NCBI GenBank assembly: GCA_900770865.1
Contig: CAAGLU010000039.1
Coordinates: forward strand, 1 to 5,058
Source of the DNA: an uncultured Atopobiaceae bacterium
GTDB lineage: Bacteria; Actinomycetota; Coriobacteriia; Coriobacteriales; Atopobiaceae
Length of the DNA stretch: 5,058 nucleotides
Direction of reading: 5' to 3'
A program made the position numbers and the translations under genes. Positions 1 to 4,387 of the stretch are shown here, one piece after another. Every line of letters starts with the position of its first letter. Positions within the stretch are counted from its first letter, which is position 1. The notes below the pieces were generated by a model. It was not told the DNA's origin, ran no database searches, and saw nothing but the letters and a program-made list of their open reading frames with translations.

Positions 1-1594
1 CAGAGAGCGTGGGCAGGACCTCTGCCAGGCCCTTCTCGGCAGCCAGGAGCTTGAAGTCGCGGATGTGCACGTGCTCCTCGTAGTAGTTGCGCATGCAGGA
101 GTTACCGCAGGTGTGCGGGCAGATGGTGCCCGTGGTGAAGGGCAGGGCGTTGCGCTCGAGGATGATGTTGAGGGCGTCGGCATAGCGACCCTCCTCGCAG
201 GCCATGAGGTAGCCGGGGATGTCCTGCTCGATGGGGCAATCCTCGCGGCAGGGAGCCGTGAAGCAGTCAATGAGCGGCAGCTCGTGGCCCACGTGACGCT
301 CGGGCGTAGGCTTGACGGGCTTGCGATAGCGCGGGTTGGTGAGGGCGTCCTCCACGATGGCGGCAACCTTGGCGGAATCAACGCCCGAGAAGGGCTTCTC
401 GTCGATGCCGGCAAGGGCCTCGTCAATCTGGCCAAGATGCTGGTAGCCACCGGGCTTGAGCAGCGTGGTTGCCACGGTGACGGGCCAGATGCCCGCGTCG
501 ACGAGCGAGCGAACGTTGAGGGCGTCCGCACCGCCGGAGAAGGAGATGCGCAGGCTGCCGTCGAACTCGTCGGCAATGCGCTTGGCAAGCGAGACGGTAA
601 GCGGGTAAAGCGAGCGACCGGACATGTACATCTCGTTGCTGGGCAGCTCGGAGCGGGTAACGTCCACCGGGAAGGTGTTGGTGAGCTTGACGCCAAACTC
701 AACACCGCGCTCCTTGGCAAGGGCGATGAGGCGGTTGAGCATGGGCACGGCGTCGGCCCACTGCAGGTCCTCGTTGAAGTGGTGCTCGTCGAAGACGATG
801 TAGTCAAAGCCCAGCGAGTCGAGCGTCTTGCGAGCATACTCATAGCCCAGAAGCGTGGGGTTGCACTTGATGTAGGTGTTCAGGCCCTTCTCGGTGATAA
901 GGTGCGTCGCGATACGCTCGATCTCGGCGGGCGGGCAGCCGTGAAGCGTGGACTCGGTGACCGAGCGGGAGACGCACGGCGAGATGGAATCGACAAACGT
1001 GGCGTCCACGTTCTGGAAGCGGTCGAGGTTGGCCTTAGCCCAGGCAATGGCCTCCTGGAAGACGGGGGTGTTGGAGGCGTCCTTCATGTTGTTGATGTAG
1101 GTGTCGACCTTCTCGCCCTTGATGCCCTCGAGGTCGTAGCCAACCGACATGTTGAAGACAAAGCCGTCGGGGTCACCAAAGCCAAACTCCTTAGCGAGGA
1201 GCTTGCAGGCAACCCATGCCTTGACATACTCGTCAAAGGCGCCGGGCACGGTGAGCTCGGTGGACCACTCGCAGTTGTAGCCCTCGTCGGCAGCAAGGAT
1301 GCAGGGCTTGTTCACGCAGGCAGAGAGCTCGGCGCCGTCCATCTTCTGGACGGTCTTGAGCTCGAAGAAGCGCGCGCCGGTAACGTAAGCGGCAATGATG
1401 TTCTGTGCGAGCTGGGTGTTGGGGCCGGCAGCCGGGCCAACGGGCGACTCGACCTTCTCGCCAAAGATGGGACGGGCGTGGCCGCCGAGCTTGGCGAGAC
1501 GAGACTCACCAAAGATGGTTCCCTGGGTCTTCTTCTCGGTAAGGATCCAGTCCATGAGCTGGTCGAACGGGATGGGACGCATGATGTCGCTCAT
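1..1594 (-). CDS. ygfK: YgfK-family putative selenate reductase / Fe-S flavoprotein subunit, 3' end outside window
   Basis: The first 531 codons are visible; the gene runs off the left edge, and the family is about 1000 residues long. The N-terminus (MSDIMRPIPF) and many blocks match my memory of E. coli YgfK: PVGPAAGPNTQLAQN at 51-65, ELKTVQ at 78-83, NMSVGY at 148-153, HGCPP at 218-222, NPTLLGY at 245-251, VKLTNT at 302-307 and LLKPGGY at 378-384. Residues 1 to about 430 look like a dihydroorotate-dehydrogenase-like barrel. Next comes a cysteine-rich segment like the N-terminal Fe-S domain of dihydropyrimidine dehydrogenase/GltD: C444, C449, C453, then C492, C496, C500, likely ligands for [4Fe-4S] clusters. 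The nucleotide-binding GltD-like domain and C-terminal ferredoxin domain expected from the family lie outside the window. The start at 1594 is chosen because it aligns with E. coli YgfK and has GGAGAGGA 6 nt upstream; an in-frame ATG at 1618 would add eight residues. The family is tied to selenium-dependent molybdenum hydroxylase and anaerobic purine-degradation clusters; the exact reaction is unsettled. It is probably co-transcribed with ssnA. Confidence 0.93.
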   Translation of the reverse strand, partial: MSDIMRPIPFDQLMDWILTEKKTQGTIFGESRLAKLGGHARPIFGEKVESPVGPAAGPNTQLAQNIIAAYVTGARFFELKTVQKMDGAELSACVNKPCILAADEGYNCEWSTELTVPGAFDEYVKAWVACKLLAKEFGFGDPDGFVFNMSVGYDLEGIKGEKVDTYINNMKDASNTPVFQEAIAWAKANLDRFQNVDATFVDSISPCVSRSVTESTLHGCPPAEIERIATHLITEKGLNTYIKCNPTLLGYEYARKTLDSLGFDYIVFDEHHFNEDLQWADAVPMLNRLIALAKERGVEFGVKLTNTFPVDVTRSELPSNEMYMSGRSLYPLTVSLAKRIADEFDGSLRISFSGGADALNVRSLVDAGIWPVTVATTLLKPGGYQHLGQIDEALAGIDEKPFSGVDSAKVAAIVEDALTNPRYRKPVKPTPERHVGHELPLIDCFTAPCREDCPIEQDIPGYLMACEEGRYADALNIILERNALPFTTGTICPHTCGNSCMRNYYEEHVHIRDFKLLAAEKGLAEVLPTLS

Positions 1595-1600
1595 TGCGAT

Positions 1601-1608
1601 TCCTCTCC
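1601..1608 (-). promoter_or_regulatory. Ribosome binding site of ygfK
   Basis: On the minus strand GGAGAGGA ends 6 nt before the ATG at 1594. It decides the start in favour of 1594 over the in-frame ATG at 1618, which lies upstream of this site. Confidence 0.75.
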
Positions 1609-1636
1609 AGAAACGCATTTCCGTGGGGACGTGAGG

Positions 1637-1665
1637 CGTGCGCGGCGCCACGGGATCCGCGCACG
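1637..1665 (-). repeat. Intercistronic stem-loop A (perfect 9-bp stem, 11-nt loop)
   Basis: CGTGCGCGG at 1637-1645 is the exact reverse complement of CCGCGCACG at 1657-1665, with an 11-nt loop. It lies in the 114-nt gap between ssnA and ygfK, 28 nt before the ygfK ribosome binding site in mRNA order. There is no T-run on the minus strand after it, so it is not a canonical intrinsic terminator. An mRNA-processing, stability or partial-termination role is inferred. Part of the loop (CCACGG, 1648-1653) is also complementary to CCGTGG at 1621-1626. Confidence 0.6.
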
Positions 1666-1669
1666 TCGT

Positions 1670-1698
1670 GGCAGTGGCCGCCTTGGAGTGCCACTGCC
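1670..1698 (-). repeat. Intercistronic stem-loop B (perfect 9-bp stem, 11-nt loop)
   Basis: GGCAGTGGC at 1670-1678 is the exact reverse complement of GCCACTGCC at 1690-1698, with an 11-nt loop. In transcript order it comes 10 nt after the ssnA stop codon and 4 nt before stem-loop A, which has the same stem and loop lengths but a different sequence. No T-tract follows, so full termination is unlikely. It may protect the 3' end of the ssnA message or set the ratio of ssnA to ygfK expression. Confidence 0.6.
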
Positions 1699-1708
1699 GG
1701 GAAGACGC

Positions 1709-3064
1709 TTAGTACTCGCGGTCGTTGAGCTCTCCCCAGAGCTTCTTGGACTGGTCGAGCACGAAGGCGTCAATCCTATCCTTGTCGATGTCCGTGAACT
1801 CACGGTCGCGATAGACAACGCGGCCATTCACGATGGTAGTGCGGCAGTCGTGGCCCTCGACACCAAAGAGGATGTGGCCGTCGATGTTCTCCGCGCCAAT
1901 GGGCGTGGGTGCCGGGTAGTCGAACACGGCGACGTCCGCGGCGGCACCGGGCGCAAGCACGCCCAGGGGCTTGCCCTGCGGCTTCGAGGCGAAGTACATG
2001 TTGGCAACCTCGGCGTTGTTCTTGAAGAGCATGGTCATGGCCTCGCCCCAGGCCACGTTGGGCAGCGCGGAGTTGAGGCGCTGCAGGGGCACGAAAGCCT
2101 TGAGGGACTGCAGCATGTCGTGGGTGTAGGCGTCGGTGCCCATGGTCACGGTGATGCCGCGCTTGAAGAACTCAAGCACGGGGGCGGTGCCCACGGCGTT
2201 GTTGGCGTTGGACTGCGGGTTGTTGACGATCTTGGTGTGGGTCTCGGCAACAACGTCCATGTCGGCAGGGGTGATGTGGATGCAGTGGCCGAGCATGGTC
2301 TTCTCGCCCAGGATACCGTGGTCAAGGAGACGGTGAATCGACGTGCAGCCGTGCTTCTGGGCGGAGTCGTAGACGTCGTTCATGCCCTCGCACACGTGGA
2401 TGTGGAAACCGGTGAGGCCGTTGTTCGCCTCGACCATGCGGTCGAGCGTCTCGTCCGGCAGCGTGAAGAGGGCGTGACCGCCAAACATGGCGGCGATCAT
2501 GTCGGAGTCCTGGCTGGCGGCCCAACGGGCGAAGTCGGCGTTCTCCTGGATGGACTGGTCGAGCTTCTCCTTGCCGTCGCGGTCAGATACCTCGTAACAC
2601 AGGCAGGCGCGCATGCCCATCTCCTGCGCCACGTCCTTGATGGCAAAGAGGGAGCCGGGGATCTCGCGGAAGCTTGCGTGGTGGTCGAAGATGGTGGTCA
2701 CGCCGTTGCGGAACGACTCCATCATGGTCACGTATGCGCAGGCACGCGTGCCGTCGAGCGTGAGGTGGCGGTCGATGTTCCACCACTGCTGCTCGAGGTT
2801 CTCGAGGAAGTTGGTGGGATTGCAGCCCTTGATGGCAAGGCCGCGCGCCAGACCGGAGTAGATGTGGGTGTGGCAGTTGATAAGACCGGGCATGATAAGG
2901 CCGCCGTGGGCATCGATGAACTCTGCCGTGGGGTAGGCGGCGTCCATCTTGGCACGCGTGCCCACCGCCACAATCTTGTCGTGGTCGATGACAACGGCAC
3001 CGTCCTCGATGAAGGGCACCTGGGGGTCCCTGGTTACGACCCGACCGTTTCCAACAAGTAGCAT
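1709..3064 (-). CDS. ssnA: SsnA-family putative aminohydrolase (amidohydrolase superfamily)
   Basis: This 451-residue protein belongs to the metal-dependent amidohydrolases that resemble chlorohydrolases and guanine or S-adenosylhomocysteine deaminases; E. coli SsnA is about 442 residues. An N-terminal beta-sandwich strand (MLLVGNGRVV) leads into the TIM barrel. Visible likely metal and catalytic residues are H65 and H67 (NCHTHIYSGL), H223 and E226 (HIHVCE), H260 (GHCIH) and D311 (GTDAYTHD), the HxH...HxxE...H...D pattern of deaminating members. The C-terminus returns to the sandwich (PGAAADVAVFDYPAPTP at 372-388, then IVNGRVVY at 411-418), as in intact family members. The start at 3064 is preferred because AGGAGG sits 9 nt upstream and the N-terminus matches E. 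coli SsnA; starting at 3121 would add 19 atypical residues. The stop is TAA. ygfK follows in the same direction and same reading frame. The role is probably hydrolysis or deamination of a nitrogen heterocycle or a breakdown product in anaerobic purine catabolism; the substrate is unknown. Confidence 0.94.
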   Translation of the reverse strand: MLLVGNGRVVTRDPQVPFIEDGAVVIDHDKIVAVGTRAKMDAAYPTAEFIDAHGGLIMPGLINCHTHIYSGLARGLAIKGCNPTNFLENLEQQWWNIDRHLTLDGTRACAYVTMMESFRNGVTTIFDHHASFREIPGSLFAIKDVAQEMGMRACLCYEVSDRDGKEKLDQSIQENADFARWAASQDSDMIAAMFGGHALFTLPDETLDRMVEANNGLTGFHIHVCEGMNDVYDSAQKHGCTSIHRLLDHGILGEKTMLGHCIHITPADMDVVAETHTKIVNNPQSNANNAVGTAPVLEFFKRGITVTMGTDAYTHDMLQSLKAFVPLQRLNSALPNVAWGEAMTMLFKNNAEVANMYFASKPQGKPLGVLAPGAAADVAVFDYPAPTPIGAENIDGHILFGVEGHDCRTTIVNGRVVYRDREFTDIDKDRIDAFVLDQSKKLWGELNDREY

Positions 3065-3073
3065 AGGACCTCT

Positions 3074-3080
3074 CCTCCTT
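3074..3080 (-). promoter_or_regulatory. Ribosome binding site of ssnA
   Basis: The minus strand reads AAGGAGG with 9 nt before the ATG at 3064 (a second AGAGG lies closer). This near-perfect Shine-Dalgarno decides the start at 3064 over the in-frame ATG at 3121. Confidence 0.85.
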
Positions 3081-3120
3081 GCTACATGCCGCAGATCAGC
3101 TACGGCCCAACCTGTGTTCA

Positions 3121-3142
3121 TCGCGGCCCTCTCATGCCGCGA
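3121..3142 (-). repeat. Stem-loop in the ssnA leader
   Basis: TCGCGGC at 3121-3127 pairs perfectly with GCCGCGA at 3136-3142 around an 8-nt loop. In the ssnA transcript it would lie about 57 nt upstream of the start codon. No T-run follows on the minus strand, so a terminator is not supported. Confidence 0.4.
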
Positions 3143-3259
3143 CGGCCGGGCGTTGCGCGAACGCGATTGCGCCGCATGGGCACCCGACTACCCAGCTGCA
3201 AACGAAGCGCAGGTACAAGGTCCTTCCCCGTTGGCCTCTCCCTGCAAATCACCGTTTTG

Positions 3260-3271
3260 GCGAAACTTCGC
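3260..3271. repeat. Short inverted repeat near the candidate ssnA transcription start
   Basis: GCGAA-AC-TTCGC is a perfect 5-bp inverted repeat with a 2-bp centre. It lies just downstream of the -10 of the candidate minus-strand promoter (3281-3309), so it would overlap the first transcribed bases. An operator role is inferred from position only. Confidence 0.35.
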
Positions 3272-3280
3272 ACTTCTTGT

Positions 3281-3309
3281 AATACAACCTAACAAATATT
3301 TTGCTTCAA
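3281..3309 (-). promoter_or_regulatory. Candidate sigma-70-type promoter for ssnA-ygfK
   Basis: On the minus strand TTGAAG (3304-3309) is followed after 17 nt by TGTATT (3281-3286), each matching 4 of 6 consensus bases, inside the A/T-rich island. Transcription would begin near 3274 and give a leader of roughly 210 nt for ssnA. The match is modest. Confidence 0.35.
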
Positions 3310-3357
3310 ATTGGCGTCCGGCTCGTCGCGGTCTGGAGAACATCGGCGTACGGTCGA

Positions 3358-3385
3358 TTGCCGGTGTGGACGGTAACGTTATATT
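3358..3385 (+). promoter_or_regulatory. Candidate sigma-70-type promoter for the regulator operon
   Basis: TTGCCG (3358-3363), a 16-nt spacer and TATATT (3380-3385; 5 of 6 matches to the -10 consensus) form the best plus-strand promoter match I find. Transcription from about 3392 would leave a leader of about 340 nt before the regulator. The first copy of the TTTTGAGAAAAC repeat overlaps its -10 and start region. Confidence 0.4.
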
Positions 3386-3395
3386 TTGAGAAAAC
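3384..3395. repeat. Direct repeat copy 1, TTTTGAGAAAAC
   Basis: This 12-bp sequence recurs exactly at 3432-3443. Its core has TTTT-GAG-AAAA dyad symmetry. It overlaps the -10 end and likely start site of the candidate promoter at 3358-3385, as expected for a repressor site. Which protein binds is unknown; the adjacent YheO-type regulator is the obvious candidate. Confidence 0.5.
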
Positions 3396-3431
3396 TAACG
3401 TAGACGCGCCGACCACCAAGTCTGCACGCTT

Positions 3432-3443
3432 TTTTGAGAAAAC
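3432..3443. repeat. Direct repeat copy 2, TTTTGAGAAAAC
   Basis: This is an exact second copy of the 12-bp repeat, 48 bp downstream of copy 1 in the same orientation. The distance is between four and five helical turns. It is a possible second operator of a cooperative pair. Confidence 0.5.
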
Positions 3444-3513
3444 AACACCAATGAGCTGGGAATTGTTTATGGCGCAACGGCAGAGGAACCCATGGTGGTA
3501 ATGAGCGGAAGGA

Positions 3514-3523
3514 CGATATATCG
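3514..3523. repeat. 10-bp palindrome CGATATATCG
   Basis: This is a perfect uninterrupted palindrome in the leader of the regulator operon. It could be a protein site or chance; nothing else supports a role. Confidence 0.25.
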
Positions 3524-3555
3524 CCGTGCTTGGACAACACCATGTCGCGTTCGTA

Positions 3556-3567
3556 AGCGTTTACGCT
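3556..3567. repeat. Inverted repeat AGCGT-TT-ACGCT
   Basis: This is a perfect 5-bp inverted repeat with a TT centre, overlapping a second pairing CGTAA/TTACG (3552-3556 with 3561-3565). It lies about 40 bp upstream of the extended -10 element at 3607-3615, a plausible place for a regulator to bind. Confidence 0.3.
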
Positions 3568-3606
3568 GAAACAGGCGCTCCCTTACATTTCGCAGGCGTT
3601 TTGGGG

Positions 3607-3615
3607 TGCTAGTAT
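3607..3615 (+). promoter_or_regulatory. Candidate extended -10 element upstream of the regulator
   Basis: TGCTAGTAT reads as TGn plus a -10 hexamer (TAGTAT, 4 of 6). There is no good -35 at 16-18 bp, which extended -10 promoters can tolerate. Transcription would start near 3622 and give a leader of about 110 nt, an alternative to the promoter at 3358-3385. Confidence 0.3.
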
Positions 3616-3724
3616 TTCTTAACTGTTGGCTTCCCCGCCCATGTAGATAACTGCGCCATGCAGCCCGCGCCCGTGCGCTAAGAACTCATGCGCCTCGACT
3701 GAGCGGGCCCGCCAGAAAGGGATC

Positions 3725-3729
3725 GAGGA
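3725..3729 (+). promoter_or_regulatory. Ribosome binding site of the YheO-type regulator
   Basis: GAGGA lies only 3 nt before the ATG at 3733, shorter than usual; AAAGGG at 3716-3721 (11-nt spacing) may contribute. No better in-frame start is visible and the protein N-terminus fits the family. Confidence 0.5.
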
Positions 3730-3732
3730 ATC

Positions 3733-4383
3733 ATGAAGAAGTCCGAGGTCGAATTTCTCTCTCGCCTTGCAAAGGGTATTGCCGCCCAGTTTGGAAGCAA
3801 CTGCGAGGTCGTTGTCCATGACCTTGAGTCCGAGGACCCCGATAGCACTATCGTTGCGATAGAGAACGGCCACGTCTCTGGCAGAAAGCTCGGCGATGGT
3901 CCCTCCAACGTAGTGCTCAAGGCCCTGAGCTCAGACCCAGACAAGCTCCAGGACCACTTTGCCTACCACACGCGCACCGAGGACGGCCGCGAGCTGCGCT
4001 CGAGCACGGTCTTCTTCCGCGACGAGGCGGGCAAGCCCGTGGCAATCTTTGCCATCAACTATGACTCCACGCCCATCATGGCGCTGCAGAACATGCTCAA
4101 GGACTTCACCGCGCTTTCCAGCCCCGCTACAGACGAGCCGGAGGTCATTCCCCACAACGTGAATGACCTCCTAGACGAGCTCATCGACCAGAGCGTGCGG
4201 CTGGTGGGTAAGCCGGTGGCACTCATGACCAGGGAAGACAAGGTCAGGGCAATAGGCTTCCTCAACGACTCCGGCGCCTTCCTCATCACCAAGGCCGGCC
4301 AGAAGGTCTGCAACTACTTTGGCATCTCGAAGTACACGCTGTACAGCTACATGGACGAAGCCAAGGCGCAGAAGAAGGAGTAG
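3733..4383 (+). CDS. YheO/DauR-type PAS-HTH transcriptional regulator
   Basis: This 216-residue cytoplasmic DNA-binding regulator has the two-part layout of the YheO/DauR family. Residues about 5-115 form the YheO-like PAS sensor domain, with family blocks GSNCEVVVHDLES at 21-33, IVAIENGHVSGRKLGD at 40-55, HTRTEDGRELRSSTVFFRD at 79-97 and AIFAINYD at 104-111. After an acidic linker, residues about 142-210 form the family helix-turn-helix: AIGFLNDSGAFLITKAG at 173-189, with KVCNYFGISKYTLYSYMDEA at 191-210 carrying the recognition helix. The length is close to the family norm (about 210-240) and nothing appears broken. Family members such as DauR repress amino-acid or nitrogen catabolism genes; the PAS part is presumed to bind a small ligand. 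It is divergent from ssnA-ygfK and 4 nt from the M20 gene, so a local regulator is inferred. Ligand, sign of regulation and operator are not known. Confidence 0.9.
   Translation: MKKSEVEFLSRLAKGIAAQFGSNCEVVVHDLESEDPDSTIVAIENGHVSGRKLGDGPSNVVLKALSSDPDKLQDHFAYHTRTEDGRELRSSTVFFRDEAGKPVAIFAINYDSTPIMALQNMLKDFTALSSPATDEPEVIPHNVNDLLDELIDQSVRLVGKPVALMTREDKVRAIGFLNDSGAFLITKAGQKVCNYFGISKYTLYSYMDEAKAQKKE
4375..4380 (+). promoter_or_regulatory. Ribosome binding site of the M20 hydrolase gene
   Basis: AAGGAG formed by the last two sense codons of the regulator gene sits 7 nt before the ATG at 4388. Its location inside the upstream gene implies co-transcription and likely translational coupling. Confidence 0.8.
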
Positions 4384-4387
4384 GTAC

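Larger units (their letters stand above)
3065..3732. other. Divergent intergenic regulatory region
   Basis: These 668 bp separate ssnA (leftward) from the yheO-type regulator (rightward). Open frames across it are short, lack convincing ribosome binding sites and resemble no family I recognise. The outer parts are GC-rich, while about 3275-3450 is A/T-rich and carries promoter-like hexamers in both directions, a 12-bp direct repeat and short palindromes. I saw no recognisable riboswitch, tRNA or mobile-element end. Confidence 0.8.

Noticed and set aside
1595..1618. Alternative ygfK start at ATG 1618
   Set aside because: It would place the GGAGAGGA Shine-Dalgarno inside the coding region and add eight residues absent from E. 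coli YgfK.
1637..1698. Stem-loops read as a rho-independent terminator of ssnA
   Set aside because: No T-tract follows either stem on the minus strand, and ygfK is the usual operon partner of ssnA.
65..3061. 998-codon open frame on the plus strand
   Set aside because: It lies exactly antisense to ygfK and ssnA, which are recognisable families with intact motifs. Its translation is low-complexity (rich in V, G, A, L, D, E, H) with no known domain; it is a shadow of GC-biased codons.
3065..3121. 19-residue N-terminal extension of SsnA starting at 3121
   Set aside because: The added residues do not resemble the family, the strong Shine-Dalgarno lies downstream of that ATG and serves the start at 3064, and E. 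coli SsnA begins with the same strand as the 3064 start.
2949..3389. 146-codon plus-strand frame spanning the ssnA start and the intergenic region
   Set aside because: It overlaps the ssnA 5' end antisense, has no ribosome binding site and has no recognisable domain.
3442..3542. 9-bp direct repeat ACAACACCA at 3442-3450 and 3534-3542
   Set aside because: It is short, without symmetry and not placed at any promoter element; chance is a sufficient explanation.
3703..3712. GCGGGCCCGC palindrome just before the regulator's ribosome binding site
   Set aside because: A 10-bp GC-only palindrome is expected by chance in GC-rich DNA, and it does not include the ribosome binding site, so it is not annotated separately.
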